From SAR86 cluster bacterium AG-313-N18 (GTDB lineage Bacteria > Pseudomonadota > Gammaproteobacteria > Magnimaribacterales > D2472): a stretch of DNA of 64,000 nt. The notes under the pieces were generated by a model. It did not search any database. It was not told the DNA's origin and saw only the letters and a program-made list of their open reading frames with translations. Positions 46,197-56,646 of this stretch are shown here, piece after piece (position 1 is the stretch's first letter; each line of letters begins with the position of its first letter). A program made the position numbers and the translations under genes. Where the stretch lies: assembly GCA_003283765.1 (NCBI GenBank), contig QBVY01000001.1, positions 62,001-126,000 on the forward strand. Reading direction: 5' to 3'.

Positions 46197-47039
46197 TTAT
46201 TTTAGTTTTAAAGAATTCTGACTGGTGACAATATTGAATAAATGATCTTGCGCCTCTGGCTTTAGCTGAGCCACCCCAACCGCTAAAACATCAATGATCG
46301 CCATATAAGCCAATCGTGAGGTAAGCGGCCTGGTCAATCTAGCATTTTCCCCAACATCAATATCTAGCGAGATATCACATATTCTCGATAAAGGCGTATT
46401 TGATGGCATGAGCCCAATCACAATCACCCCAAAACTTTTAACTGTTTTAATGCTTTCAACCAAAGCTGCAGTATTTCCTGATTGAGATATAGCAACCACT
46501 ACGTCTCTGTCATTGAGAGAGTTTGCAGACATAAATTGAATATGAGGATCAGAAATACAAGAAGAAGGAATTTTGAGTCGGAAAAACTTGTGTTGTGCAT
46601 CCATGGCAATTGGCACAGATCCACCAAAAGCATAAAACTCAACCCTTTTAGCATTGGCAAGAGTTTCAATAGCTTCCTCAAGTGTTTCTTGATCAAGCTG
46701 CGATCTAACATTCAAAATTTCACTGATAGTGCTATCAAACACCTTCTCAGTAAGCTCTTGAATAGAATCTTCTGGATCAATTTCATAGGAATTAAAATAG
46801 TCATCTGCAGCAAGTTGTTGCGCAAGGGTTAGTTTGAATTTCTGAAAGCCATCAAAATTCACCGCTTTGCAAAACCTGATAAGGGTAGGCTCACTAACAC
46901 CTATTTCACTGGATGCTTGGGCAGTGGTGAGTTCAATAATTGCGCTTGGCTTGTTTAATATAAATTCAGCTACTTTAACCTCAGATTTTCTCAAGTTAGG
47001 CAGTGCTATTTTAATTTCTCTCAATAATTTAGTTTGCAT
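46197..47039 (-). CDS. RpiR/HexR-family transcriptional regulator
   Basis: 280 aa: N-terminal HTH_6 ('LRKSEVKVAEFILNKPSAIIELTTAQASSEIGVSEPTLIRFCKAVNFDGFQKFKL') and a C-terminal SIS sugar-phosphate domain ('VVVAISQSGNTAALVESIKTVK'). Closest to HexR, the KDPG-responsive regulator of central carbon metabolism. No zwf/edd gene is adjacent here, so the regulon is elsewhere. Confidence 0.88.
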   Translation of the reverse strand: MQTKLLREIKIALPNLRKSEVKVAEFILNKPSAIIELTTAQASSEIGVSEPTLIRFCKAVNFDGFQKFKLTLAQQLAADDYFNSYEIDPEDSIQELTEKVFDSTISEILNVRSQLDQETLEEAIETLANAKRVEFYAFGGSVPIAMDAQHKFFRLKIPSSCISDPHIQFMSANSLNDRDVVVAISQSGNTAALVESIKTVKSFGVIVIGLMPSNTPLSRICDISLDIDVGENARLTRPLTSRLAYMAIIDVLAVGVAQLKPEAQDHLFNIVTSQNSLKLK

Positions 47040-47081
47040 AAAGGTTAGAATAGGCTTCTTAGATTAAAAAATGAACCCCTA

Positions 47082-49256
47082 ATGGATGTTTCTCATATAT
47101 TAGAAAACTTAAATGACCCTCAACGAGAAGCGGTCACCTCAGAAGATAAGAGTCTTTTGGTTTTGGCTGGAGCAGGTTCTGGCAAGACCAGAGTATTGGT
47201 TCATAGAATTGCATGGAACGTTGAGGCCATGGGCCTCAATCCTTCTTCCATCATGGCCGTAACTTTTACCAATAAAGCAGCTCAAGAGATGCAATCAAGA
47301 ATTCAAGAGTTACTGCAATCTCCTGCAGGTGATATGTGGTGCGGAACTTTTCATGGTTTGGCACATCGAACCCTCAAACGATTTTATAAAGAAGCAGGGC
47401 TTATTTCTGGATTTACTATTTTAGATAGTGATGATCAGCTTCGTATTATAAAACGTTTAGTTAAAGAAGCCGGTCTTGATGATGGCGCTTGGCCACCCAA
47501 ACAAATGCAATGGCAAATCAATAGCTGGAAAGATGAGGGTATTCGGGCTGACAAAGTAAATGATAATGGAGACTTTTACGCTCAAACAGTAAAAGGTATT
47601 TATAAACATTATGAAGAAGCATGCCTCAATGATAGCTTGGTAGACTTTGCTGAACTATTGCTTAAAGCATATGAGCTAGTTAAAACTAATAAAACTGTGA
47701 AAGAATTTTTTCATAATAGATTTAAAGCTGTTTTAGTTGACGAGTTTCAAGATACTAATACCATTCAATATAATTGGTTAAAAGAAGTTGCTTCGGATAT
47801 TTCTACCATTACTGCTGTTGGGGATGATGATCAATCTATTTATGGTTGGCGGGGAGCCAAAGTAGAAAATATTGCATCTTTTGAAGCAAGTTTTGAAAAA
47901 GCTAAAATTATTCGCTTAGAACAAAATTATCGTTCAACCAGCGTAATTTTAAGCGCAGCCAATGCGTTAATTGATAACAATCAAGATCGTTTAGGAAAAA
48001 ATCTATGGACCGATTCGCTTGAAGGTGAACCCATCACTCTTTATCAAGCATATAACGAACAGGACGAAGCAAGATTCATTGCTGGAACCATAAAGAATTG
48101 GATGGATAGTGGCGAGCTCTATCAGGATGTTGGCATAGTATACCGTTCTAACGCCCAATCTAGGGCTTTAGAGGAAGCGTTGTTACGAATCAATATCCCT
48201 TATCGAATTTATGGCGGTCTTAGATTCTATGAGCGCATGGAGATTAAAAATGCCATGAGTTATTTAAAGGTTGTCTTTAACCCGCATGACAATCCTGCCT
48301 TTGAACGTTCTATAGCCAATCCAACCAGAGGCATCGGAGTTAAGTCTCAGGCAAAAATAAGAGATGCAGCTAAAGCCTATAACTTGTCCTATATAAAAGC
48401 AGCGGCAAAACTCCTTGATGAAGGGAAAATGGGCGGTAAGGCTGGTCAGGGTTTAAAAGCTTACCTTGAACTAATTGCCCATTGCATAGAGTTGCTTGAT
48501 ACAACACCTCTGTCAGATTTGATGGAACTGATCATTCAAAAATCAGGCCTATATCAGTACCATAAAAAAGAAGCTGGAGAAAAAGGCAAAACAAGAATAG
48601 AAAACTTAGAAGAGCTTGTAACCTCTGCAAAGAACTTTGAGCAATCATTTGAAAAGGAAAAATCTCACAAAGAGATTGCTGAAATTTTCTTGGATACAGT
48701 TTCCTTAGATGCAGGGGATACCCAAGCCGATGAGTTTCAAGACGCTGTCCAGTTAATGACCTTACATTCAGCCAAGGGATTGGAATTCCCATTGGTTTTC
48801 ATAACGGGTCTAGAAGAGACTCTTTTCCCGCATGGAAGATCTATCGAATCACCATCGCAACTAGAGGAAGAAAGAAGACTTTGCTATGTCGGCATTACAA
48901 GAGCTATGAAAAAATTATATTTAACTCACGCCGAATCCAGAAGATTACATGGATCGGATGTGTTTAACCCGCCCTCAAGATTTTTGAAAGAAATTCCAGC
49001 AGTATTTATTGAGGAGATTAGACCACGCGCCACAGTGACTACTTCTTATGTGCGTAAACCAAAAAAATCGACTATGGATTTTAAAGATGAGGTGGGTATT
49101 GGGTTAGGACAAAAAGTTGTTCACCCTACCTTTGGGCTGGGCGTCGTTTTAAACTATGAGGGATCGGGCGAGTCAGCAAGAGTTCAAATTAATTTTGAAA
49201 AAGCTGGCAGTAAATGGCTGGTACTCGCTTTTGCTAAATTGGAGATGTTGGGATGA
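47082..49256 (+). CDS. uvrD: DNA helicase II UvrD
   Basis: 724-aa superfamily 1 helicase. Q-motif 'LNDPQREAV', Walker A 'AGAGSGKTRVL', 'VTFTNKAAQEM', Walker B 'VDEFQDTN', 'GDDDQSIYGWRGA', 'RLEQNYRS' and motif VI 'EERRLCYVGITRAMKKL', with the C-terminal Tudor-like tail. Length matches E. coli UvrD (720). Functions in mismatch and excision repair. Confidence 0.96.
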   Translation: MDVSHILENLNDPQREAVTSEDKSLLVLAGAGSGKTRVLVHRIAWNVEAMGLNPSSIMAVTFTNKAAQEMQSRIQELLQSPAGDMWCGTFHGLAHRTLKRFYKEAGLISGFTILDSDDQLRIIKRLVKEAGLDDGAWPPKQMQWQINSWKDEGIRADKVNDNGDFYAQTVKGIYKHYEEACLNDSLVDFAELLLKAYELVKTNKTVKEFFHNRFKAVLVDEFQDTNTIQYNWLKEVASDISTITAVGDDDQSIYGWRGAKVENIASFEASFEKAKIIRLEQNYRSTSVILSAANALIDNNQDRLGKNLWTDSLEGEPITLYQAYNEQDEARFIAGTIKNWMDSGELYQDVGIVYRSNAQSRALEEALLRINIPYRIYGGLRFYERMEIKNAMSYLKVVFNPHDNPAFERSIANPTRGIGVKSQAKIRDAAKAYNLSYIKAAAKLLDEGKMGGKAGQGLKAYLELIAHCIELLDTTPLSDLMELIIQKSGLYQYHKKEAGEKGKTRIENLEELVTSAKNFEQSFEKEKSHKEIAEIFLDTVSLDAGDTQADEFQDAVQLMTLHSAKGLEFPLVFITGLEETLFPHGRSIESPSQLEEERRLCYVGITRAMKKLYLTHAESRRLHGSDVFNPPSRFLKEIPAVFIEEIRPRATVTTSYVRKPKKSTMDFKDEVGIGLGQKVVHPTFGLGVVLNYEGSGESARVQINFEKAGSKWLVLAFAKLEMLG

Positions 49257-50350
49257 AAAATTTTTTAATAATTGGTTTAGCTTTAAGTTTGCTCATTGCA
49301 TGCGGACAAGCAGAGCAAAATACAGCGAGTGACATAAAGGCCCAAAGCTTTTCATGGTCATTGGTGACTACTTGGCCAAAAAATTATCCTGGTCTAGGAA
49401 TGGCTCCAGAGCGATTCAGTAAATTGGTAGAAGAAATGACGCAGGGCCAATTAAAGGTAACAGTTTATGGGGCTGGAGAGTTTGTCCCTGCCATGGGCGT
49501 ATTTGATGCGGTCTCTTCGGGCGCAGTTGAAATGGGTCATGGCGGTGCTTATTATTGGAAAGGTAAAGTTCCAGCCGCACAATTCTTTGCAGGGGTACCT
49601 TTTGGTTTTACTGCCGATGAGATTAATGCTTGGGTTAATAGGGGCGGTGGCTTAGAGCTCTGGGAAGAATTATATAAACCTTTCAACATGAAACCCTTGC
49701 CAGGAGGCAATACTGGGACTCAAATGTTTGGTTGGTTTAATAAAGAAATTAATTCACTTGATGATATCAAGGGACTCAAAATGCGCTTTCCAGGGTTTGG
49801 GGGCGAAGTTTTTAAAAGAGCTGGCGGCATTCCAGTGAATATTCCTGGAGGCGAGCTTTACACCGCCATGCAAACAGGCACTATTGATGCCGTTGAATGG
49901 GTGGGTCCATACAACGACCTTGCTTTTGGTTTTCAACAAGTTGCTAAGTACTATTACTATCCAGGTTGGCACGAGCCAGGCTCCATGCTGGAATTCACCA
50001 TTAATTTAGATGCATGGAATTCTTTGCCGCCTCATCTTCAATCTATAGTTACAGTTGCAGCCAAAGCAGTGAATCAAGATTTATTGGATGAGTACACTGC
50101 ATCTAATAACAGAGCCTTACAAGATTTAATCACCAACCATGATGTGCAATTAAGAGAATTGCCAGAGGATGTGATTAAAGAATTTCGTGCTATTTCCGAA
50201 GAGATCTTAGAGACTTCTGCAGCCAATGATCCGGATGTAAAAAAAGTTTATGATTCTTTTAAAACTTTCATGGCAGAAGTCAAAAGCTTTCATGCCATTG
50301 CCGAAGATGCTTTCGTTGAAGCACGCACAAACAGTGACGATAACTCCTGA
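49253..50350 (+). CDS. TRAP transporter solute-binding protein (DctP family)
   Basis: 365 aa with a lipobox 'LSLLIACGQ' (Cys17) and the TRAP P-subunit body: 'TTWPKNYPGLGMAPERFSKLVEEMTQGQLKVTVYGAGEFVPAMGVFDAVSSGAVEMGHG', 'LKMRFPGFGGEVFKRAGGIPVNIPGGELYTAMQTGTIDAVEWVGPYND'. This resembles the alpha-keto-acid (TakP/pyruvate-lactate) subgroup. The matching membrane subunits are ~8 kb away on the other strand (58119-59890). Overlaps uvrD by 4 nt. Confidence 0.92.
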   Translation: MKNFLIIGLALSLLIACGQAEQNTASDIKAQSFSWSLVTTWPKNYPGLGMAPERFSKLVEEMTQGQLKVTVYGAGEFVPAMGVFDAVSSGAVEMGHGGAYYWKGKVPAAQFFAGVPFGFTADEINAWVNRGGGLELWEELYKPFNMKPLPGGNTGTQMFGWFNKEINSLDDIKGLKMRFPGFGGEVFKRAGGIPVNIPGGELYTAMQTGTIDAVEWVGPYNDLAFGFQQVAKYYYYPGWHEPGSMLEFTINLDAWNSLPPHLQSIVTVAAKAVNQDLLDEYTASNNRALQDLITNHDVQLRELPEDVIKEFRAISEEILETSAANDPDVKKVYDSFKTFMAEVKSFHAIAEDAFVEARTNSDDNS

Positions 50351-50939
50351 GTTTCTTAATTTAGGCAATCAAGCCTATGCAGATACTTATGAGCAAATGC
50401 GCTCTTTGGTCCAGGCCAAATCTTTCAAAGATCAAATTTGGCTTTTAGAGCATCCACCAGTTTTCACCCTCGGCACTGCAGCAGATAAAGCTCATGTTCT
50501 AAATCCAGGAGACATTCCAGTTATTCAAACTGATCGAGGTGGCGAGGTTACTTTTCATGGACCAGGTCAGCTGGTCATTTATTTTTTACTAGATATTAAA
50601 GAAAAAAAATTAGGACCCAAGACGTTAGTAGCAAACTTACAAAACCTCATTCAAAAAATTCTTCAGTATTACTCCATTGAGAGTTCTTTTGTTGAGGGTG
50701 CGCCCGGTGTTTATGTGGGTGAGAAGAAAATTGCATCCATTGGTTTAAGAATTTCAAAAGGCAGAACCTATCACGGCATTAGTTTGAATGTGGATATGGA
50801 TTTAATGCCCTTTAGTTTGATCAATCCATGTGGCTACGAAGGCTTAGAAGTTACTCAAATCAGTGATTTTGATTCAAATGTCACCCTTGAAGATGTAGAA
50901 TCAATCGCAATAAAGGAAATGCAAAAATTATTTAGTTAA
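50334..50939 (+). CDS. lipB: Lipoyl(octanoyl) transferase LipB
   Basis: About 200 aa. Catalytic core '[21 protein letters not shown]', '[30 protein letters not shown]' and the catalytic Cys in '[13 protein letters not shown]'. The track start (50250) overlaps the TRAP gene by 101 nt. GTG 50334, overlapping by 17 nt, or TTG 50316 gives the usual N-terminus; the exact start is unsettled. lipA follows with a TAATG overlap. Confidence 0.93.
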   Translation: MTITPEFLNLGNQAYADTYEQMRSLVQAKSFKDQIWLLEHPPVFTLGTAADKAHVLNPGDIPVIQTDRGGEVTFHGPGQLVIYFLLDIKEKKLGPKTLVANLQNLIQKILQYYSIESSFVEGAPGVYVGEKKIASIGLRISKGRTYHGISLNVDMDLMPFSLINPCGYEGLEVTQISDFDSNVTLEDVESIAIKEMQKLFS

Positions 50940-51901
50940 TGGAAATTATCCCAACACAAAAGATTATTAATCGAGATGGCATCAAAGCCGTTAAAAATGG
51001 TCAGAAGGCTAACAAGCATTCATCGGTTCCAAATCAGAAGAAACCGGAGTGGATTAGGGTAAAAGCAACATTTGATAAAAACTTTAAAGCCGTCAAACAA
51101 CAAGTCCAAGACAAACGCCTGAACACTGTCTGCGAAGAGGCCATGTGTCCAAATATTTCAGAGTGTTGGTCTGCTGGGACAGCCACTTTTATGTTAATGG
51201 GCTCTGTCTGTACCAGAGCATGTAAATTTTGCTCTGTTGATACGGGAAATCCAAAGGGTTGGCTAGATTTAGATGAACCAATGCATACTGCCAAAGCTGT
51301 TAAGACCATGGGGCTTAAGTATGTGGTTCTGACTTCTGTTAATAGAGATGATTTAGAAGATGGCGGGGCTAAGCATTACGCACAAACCGTTCAAGCCATT
51401 AAAGAGCTGAATCCAGAAACTGCCGTTGAAGCTTTAACTCCTGACTTTAAAGGGCTATCTTCTTCCATTGCAACCTTGGTTAATTGTGGGTTGGAAGTAT
51501 TTGCTCAAAATGTTGAAACTGTGAAAAGGCTTACTCATCCAGTAAGAGATATTAGAGCAGGGTATGAGCAGACTCTTGAAGTTTTAGCTGAATCTAAAAG
51601 AATTAATCCAAAAGTCCTAACTAAAACAAGTTTGATTTTAGGCCTAGGCGAAACCGATGCTGAGATAGAAGAGACCATGGATGATCTAATTGCTAATAAA
51701 GTAGATATCCTAACCTTGGGTCAATACCTCAGACCAACTTTAAATCACTTACCGGTAGAGCGATGGGTAACTCCAAAAGAATTCGATCGATATCGTGATA
51801 TTGGACTAGCAAAAGGCTTTTTAGAAGTCGTTTCTGGGCCTATGGTTCGCTCTAGCTACCGAGCAGAGAGAGCATTAGAAAAAAATAATGCTGGTCTTTA
51901 A
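50939..51901 (+). CDS. lipA: Lipoyl synthase LipA
   Basis: 320-aa radical-SAM enzyme inserting sulfur into octanoyl groups. The auxiliary-cluster cysteines are in '[14 protein letters not shown]' and the radical-SAM CxxxCxxC in '[13 protein letters not shown]'; the C-terminal '[12 protein letters not shown]' carries the conserved R-S-S-Y. The standard lipB-lipA pair. Confidence 0.97.
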   Translation: MEIIPTQKIINRDGIKAVKNGQKANKHSSVPNQKKPEWIRVKATFDKNFKAVKQQVQDKRLNTVCEEAMCPNISECWSAGTATFMLMGSVCTRACKFCSVDTGNPKGWLDLDEPMHTAKAVKTMGLKYVVLTSVNRDDLEDGGAKHYAQTVQAIKELNPETAVEALTPDFKGLSSSIATLVNCGLEVFAQNVETVKRLTHPVRDIRAGYEQTLEVLAESKRINPKVLTKTSLILGLGETDAEIEETMDDLIANKVDILTLGQYLRPTLNHLPVERWVTPKEFDRYRDIGLAKGFLEVVSGPMVRSSYRAERALEKNNAGL

Positions 51902-53307
51902 GGGTTTAATATCTCTAATAAGCCCATATCAACTTTTTTCTCTAAATCAATAAGCTTTAATGGAATCATGCTAACTATAGCGGAGTCTTTGATGTCATAT
52001 TGTTTTTTCTTTATCCACATAACTACACTTTTCACATCAAAGCACCTACTTTTATAGAGATTTTGATCTTCTTTATTTATTTTTGATTTAGGCACTGAGA
52101 CTAGAAGCTCTTCATCCTCTTCGTAAGATTTAGCAAAGTTTTGTATAGTTGCTTTTTTTAACCCAGTTATAAAGGCTAGTTGATTTAAAGAAATCAATTC
52201 ATCTGCTTTATATAGTGTTCCTTTAATATATCGATTTTTCTTATCTATCTCAGAAATTTCAGAATTAGCGTTATGTAGTCTTAGATAAATTTTGAAAACC
52301 TTAATTACGTTTTTTAAACTCTTGCAGTTTTGTTCCATAGCTCCACAGAAGTATTCCTGTGCCTTCCATCTCGCTACCCTAGTTTCCATAAAACTTACCA
52401 GCGCCTCTAGCTCAAAGATTCCTTTTTGTAATGGCGAATCTTCACGGAAAATAACTGGATCTGGAGACTGTTTATAGTAGGGGTTTATTCCATTAATCAA
52501 TAAAAGACATCTTGCTAAAATATTTCTTTCAATAAAGCAATGCTTCGTATCGTAAATCCCCCTATGGATAGTAGAATCATATTTCCACCTATAATTTTTT
52601 TCCTCTAAACCACGAGTGATACCAGACTGATCTTTGTGATCGGTTTTATTAAAGTCACTAATGAATTCTTTAAAGTTCTCTTCTCTTTCTTCAGCAGATT
52701 CTTTAATAAAATCCTTAAGATCCCATTCTTCAATTTTCAACTCATCATCTTTTTTTGGTTCATATTTCTCTATTACCCGCCACTTGAGTTTTTCTAGCGC
52801 TTTGATCGTATGTTCTTCTTTGCTAGCGTCCGTTGTCTTTTCAAGATTTTCAGACATATATTTGTATGCATTCCAAAAAATGCTAGAGTTCATTTTTGAG
52901 ATGTACTCTTTTTCAATACCCGCCCTAATAAGAGTCTGTCTATCTTTCTCTATATCTGAAGTTAATTCCTTTGATTTGACACCGCCTATTCCCAATAAGC
53001 TTTGATCAAAGATTTCAAAGTTATCGTTTAAGGATTTCTTCTCTGTATCTTTCCATCCCCCCATAGGTCGTTTTGCTGACATAAGCCATAACAAATATTG
53101 TTTTAGCATGCCGAGATTTAATTCATCAGACTGCCTAGATATTTCTTTATAAGATTTAGAATTTCCTGATTCATTCCCTGCAGTTGTCTGAATACGGTGC
53201 TCTAAGAGAATTTGGCATTCAACATCAGTAAATATCTTATTTTCATTCCCAAAAGACTTAGAGCTTCGAAACTCATTCAATTTTTCAATTAATTCCTTCA
53301 ATTCCAT
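51898..53307 (-). CDS. Unrecognised 469-aa protein with possible C-terminal HTH
   Basis: A charged, mostly alpha-helical protein with no signal peptide or membrane helix. A segment near residues 375-400 ('[23 protein letters not shown]') looks like a helix-turn-helix, suggesting DNA binding; the rest has no family I can name. It is convergent with lipA (stop codons overlap) and divergent from the coiled-coil operon across an AT-rich 233-bp gap, so it could regulate or act with that operon. Confidence 0.7.
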   Translation of the reverse strand: MELKELIEKLNEFRSSKSFGNENKIFTDVECQILLEHRIQTTAGNESGNSKSYKEISRQSDELNLGMLKQYLLWLMSAKRPMGGWKDTEKKSLNDNFEIFDQSLLGIGGVKSKELTSDIEKDRQTLIRAGIEKEYISKMNSSIFWNAYKYMSENLEKTTDASKEEHTIKALEKLKWRVIEKYEPKKDDELKIEEWDLKDFIKESAEEREENFKEFISDFNKTDHKDQSGITRGLEEKNYRWKYDSTIHRGIYDTKHCFIERNILARCLLLINGINPYYKQSPDPVIFREDSPLQKGIFELEALVSFMETRVARWKAQEYFCGAMEQNCKSLKNVIKVFKIYLRLHNANSEISEIDKKNRYIKGTLYKADELISLNQLAFITGLKKATIQNFAKSYEEDEELLVSVPKSKINKEDQNLYKSRCFDVKSVVMWIKKKQYDIKDSAIVSMIPLKLIDLEKKVDMGLLEILNP

Positions 53308-53540
53308 ATTATTATTTTATCATACTAAAAATATATATTTATTCTAATAAATGTTAATTATATCATATTTAATGTTTTTATATAATATAAAATATGATTT
53401 TTTAATCATAAATAGTGTATATAAACAAAAAAATGAAAATAAAATCATTTTTCTATTGCATGCCACAGATTTTTGTTTTAAGCTCCGCGTCGTTCTTTTG
53501 AAATGAATCATAGGAAATAAAATTTAGGAGATAGATAAAA
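53308..53540. promoter_or_regulatory. Very AT-rich divergent intergenic region
   Basis: A 233-bp gap in a window with few gaps. About 130 bp are nearly pure A/T, with a hairpin TATGATT-TTTT-AATCATA at 53393-53410. Only the last ~70 bp are mixed, ending with TTAGGAG just before ATG 53541. It must hold promoters for both flanking units; exact boxes are ambiguous because many TATAAT-like strings occur. Confidence 0.55.
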
Positions 53541-54305
53541 ATGAATAGGATCATATTATTAATCGGGGCTTTGCTTTTAACAGTGATTTATTTCGCTATA
53601 TCTGAACCAGCCAAAGGTGAAGCGAAACTTGCTTATAAGAACCACTTTACCTGGACAAACTCTAATATCATTAAGCATTCTCAGGCATACGTTGATGAAA
53701 GCATTGCAAAGTTAAGATCATATCAGTCAAAAATTGATAGTAAATTGCTTGGTCTGGAAAGCAAGCAGATTCAAGCTCAGCAAGGCTTGAAGAATTATGC
53801 CTTTAATCTGGAACAGCTTAATTCAAAAAATGCAAGCATGATCAATGAATATAAGATGTTGAAGGCGCTTGATGAAGTTAAATATCAACCACGACTCAAA
53901 GAGATCAAGTCAATGATCTTGCGATTAGATAGCAAAATAGGCACCTATCAAAAAAAGCAATCCCTTTTAAATGGATCAAAGATTAGGACATCTGAGATGA
54001 TTGATGCCACGTATGCGACCAAAGCAATTGTAGAGCAGAAAATTGACGAAATGGATCTCATGCGTGACGAGATGCTATTAAATGGATCTTCTGTAACGGA
54101 CTCCATCGATTTAGAAAACATTTCAGAGTTGATAGCTAATATTGAGTCTCTTAGCAATCATTTTGAACATAAATCGCTCGATCGTATTATTGAAAACGGC
54201 TTTGTTCCCCAGGACAGGGATCAGAGGTTTGAAGAAATTTTAAGAAACGAGGGCCTAACAGTTTCAAAAAGCAGTCTTTCTAAACTAGAAGAGAGCGCCT
54301 CGTAA
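53541..54305 (+). CDS. Membrane-anchored coiled-coil protein, first gene of an unknown operon
   Basis: 254 aa: N-terminal signal anchor ('IILLIGALLLTVIYFAI') and then long helices with heptad-like spacing and many Ser/Lys/Glu/Gln. Probably faces the periplasm. No family recognised. Good ribosome-binding site (TTAGGAG). Confidence 0.75.
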   Translation: MNRIILLIGALLLTVIYFAISEPAKGEAKLAYKNHFTWTNSNIIKHSQAYVDESIAKLRSYQSKIDSKLLGLESKQIQAQQGLKNYAFNLEQLNSKNASMINEYKMLKALDEVKYQPRLKEIKSMILRLDSKIGTYQKKQSLLNGSKIRTSEMIDATYATKAIVEQKIDEMDLMRDEMLLNGSSVTDSIDLENISELIANIESLSNHFEHKSLDRIIENGFVPQDRDQRFEEILRNEGLTVSKSSLSKLEESAS

Positions 54306-54355
54306 AATTTAATTACATTGTCCCTTTGAATATGCAAAGGGAGAGGGGAACAGAA

Positions 54356-56089
54356 ATGCATAACACATTAAGTAATAAACAACGTTCTGAAGGTAAATCT
54401 TCGATCAGCAACGCAGAAGTCCTTCCTAACAAAACTGAAAGTAATAATAAACAAATTGCAAAGAGGGTCGATAAGATAGCCTGGATAATCGAGGGATGTG
54501 TAATTTCCTTTGGTGTTGCAGTGTCAATAGGTTTGACTTTTCCAGAGTTTCCAAATGATTTTAATTTTTCAATTTCCTCGATGATATCATTTGGACTTTT
54601 TTTTATGCTGGCGATCTCAGAAGCTTCAAAGATACCCTTATCCCAAGTCTTTGTAGCTTCATCATCATTAAAGTTAAAAATTTCCTCTTTAATTGCTCTA
54701 TTGGCTGTACTAACAATTTCAACTGATAATCTAATTACAGGAGGGGACGTGGTTCAAAAGCAAAGACTACAACCTATTCTTGAAATTAAGAAAGAGATTG
54801 AACAGCGCCAAAATAATCTTGCAAGTATTCAGTCTAGAATTGCCTCCATATCATTGGAGGCTTCCACTTCTACAAAAAATTTGGTCACTCAATCAGAGGA
54901 GGAGATTGCAAACAAATCTAAAGCTATTATAGAACTGAGAAAGCAAATTAACTTAATTACTTTATCAAATAATTCTTCCTTAAAAAATTCTATCAAAGCC
55001 GAAGTAGCGGTCTTAACCAATCAAATACAAGACTTAAAAGATCAAATAGAAGCTCAAAAACAAGATCTTCTTCTGGAAATTGCAGAACTAAGAAAAATGA
55101 AATATGAAGAGATGGATCGATCTCTTTTAAGAGATAGATCAATTGCTAAAAAATATGATCAAAAAATACTATTCAAGGAGTCTGCTTTTGCTAAAGAAAA
55201 AAAATTGATTGGAAGATCCATTGAAAAAAGACAGGATGAATTAGATGGTCTTTATGTACAGATGAGAAATGCCAACGAGCTTTCAGCCCCAACCAAGTCT
55301 CAAATCAAAGAATTGCTGAACAAAATTACAGAAATCCAGGAGCAGGTTGCAGACACCGATAAAGCCAGACAAAAATCCATAATAAATTCTTTATCTATGA
55401 CAAGGGCTAAAGAGGAAAATAAGGCATCATTACTTCAAGATGCATCCACCACCAAGTCTGCTGTGCTTGACTCTAAAATGCGACTCGATCATTTGATGAG
55501 GGAAAACTTTATATACCGTATTTCTTCTTATGTATTTAGAAAAGATCCTACGGATATATCGGATGATGAGTATGGATTAATAAATTTATTATTTATATTT
55601 TCTATAGCAATCGGACTTTCAATTCTCCCATCGTTTCTTGCAGGTATTTCAACCTCTTTAAGGATGGAAAATGAAACAAAATCTCATCGTTCAAGAAATT
55701 TAGAGGAAATTTTTAAATTGATTAGTAATGTCCAAAAAAATAGGAAGGAACGAAAAAGTAAAAAAATTGATAAATCAGAGAAAAACCTTAAAGATGCAAA
55801 TGCTAGGCTTCGCGAAGAGGTAAGACAAGAAAAACAAAAACATCAAGAAGCCCTGAAAAAAGAAGCTCAGTACAAAAATAAAATCATTAAGTTAGAAGAA
55901 GAGCAGCTGGCCAAGCCTAAAGTTGTTGAGAAGGAGGTAATTAAATTTATAGATAGACCATACTATCAAGCGGTTCCTGTTCCCATATCGCAATCTAACT
56001 CAATTAATTCAGAGTTTATGAGCTCATTAAAATCTTATTTTAATAAACACAACACTAAACAAACGCGAGAAAAAGATGAAAAAAAATAA
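54356..56089 (+). CDS. Large membrane coiled-coil protein
   Basis: 577 aa from ATG 54356, chosen because GAGGGG lies 7 nt upstream; the track's TTG 54326 is less likely. Order: polar N-terminus, three hydrophobic segments (about residues 45-135), a ~240-residue coiled coil ('KQRLQPILEIKKEIEQRQNNLASIQSRIASI...'), another membrane segment ('INLLFIFSIAIGLSILPSFLAG') and a second Lys/Glu-rich coiled coil. No enzymatic motif. Looks structural or sensory; not recognised. Confidence 0.75.
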   Translation: MHNTLSNKQRSEGKSSISNAEVLPNKTESNNKQIAKRVDKIAWIIEGCVISFGVAVSIGLTFPEFPNDFNFSISSMISFGLFFMLAISEASKIPLSQVFVASSSLKLKISSLIALLAVLTISTDNLITGGDVVQKQRLQPILEIKKEIEQRQNNLASIQSRIASISLEASTSTKNLVTQSEEEIANKSKAIIELRKQINLITLSNNSSLKNSIKAEVAVLTNQIQDLKDQIEAQKQDLLLEIAELRKMKYEEMDRSLLRDRSIAKKYDQKILFKESAFAKEKKLIGRSIEKRQDELDGLYVQMRNANELSAPTKSQIKELLNKITEIQEQVADTDKARQKSIINSLSMTRAKEENKASLLQDASTTKSAVLDSKMRLDHLMRENFIYRISSYVFRKDPTDISDDEYGLINLLFIFSIAIGLSILPSFLAGISTSLRMENETKSHRSRNLEEIFKLISNVQKNRKERKSKKIDKSEKNLKDANARLREEVRQEKQKHQEALKKEAQYKNKIIKLEEEQLAKPKVVEKEVIKFIDRPYYQAVPVPISQSNSINSEFMSSLKSYFNKHNTKQTREKDEKK

Positions 56090-56243
56090 CATAATGGAGA
56101 GCTATATTTTTAGCTACCAAGAGAATTTAAAAATCCAGACTTTAAAGTGCAAGCTAAATATTTATTTTCGAATAATTTTTTTATTACTAGTTTCCTATGC
56201 TGTGATTGTATTTACAACCATTGAATTGTTGGAAGCTATATAG
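56076..56243 (+). CDS. 55-aa single-pass membrane peptide
   Basis: Too short for the track. ATG 56076 overlaps the previous gene by 14 nt; reads MKKNNIMESYIFSYQENL... with one helix 'IIFLLLVSYAVIVFTTIELL' and ends TAG 56243. Overlap and hydrophobic helix support coding; product unknown. Confidence 0.55.
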   Translation: MKKNNIMESYIFSYQENLKIQTLKCKLNIYFRIIFLLLVSYAVIVFTTIELLEAI

Positions 56244-56286
56244 CAGCACCAATGTCACAGCTATTTTCAGATAATCCCTCTACTCA

Positions 56287-56646
56287 ATGATCATGTTCAT
56301 CAAAAAAATTCAATTTCGAATAAAATCTGTTGCTGCAGACGAGTTCCTCATGCATTTAGCAAAATTAATTACAGCATTCAGGTTTCGGGATGCTTATATT
56401 TCATTGACCAATGAATTAAATGAGCTCCATGAAGACGAGCTTTTCGAGCATCTTTATTATCTCAAAAGATTAAGGGGCGAATTGAGACAAAGCTCTAAAA
56501 GAATCACCAACAAAAAACAGACTTTGCTAAAAATTTTTATCAAGGCCATAAAAAGCTATCCAAAAATAATGAAGCTTTATTTTCATTCTTATACTCTAAA
56601 AAACTTTTATCGAATTGATTTTGATCAAGAGCACAAAACATTATGA
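56287..56646 (+). CDS. Small basic alpha-helical protein of the unknown operon
   Basis: 119 aa, rich in Lys/Arg/Phe/Leu and predicted mostly helical, no membrane helix or signal ('AKLITAFRFRDAYISLTNELNELHEDELFEHLYYLKRLRGELRQ'). ATGA overlap with the next gene at 56643. No family recognised. Confidence 0.65.
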   Translation: MIMFIKKIQFRIKSVAADEFLMHLAKLITAFRFRDAYISLTNELNELHEDELFEHLYYLKRLRGELRQSSKRITNKKQTLLKIFIKAIKSYPKIMKLYFHSYTLKNFYRIDFDQEHKTL

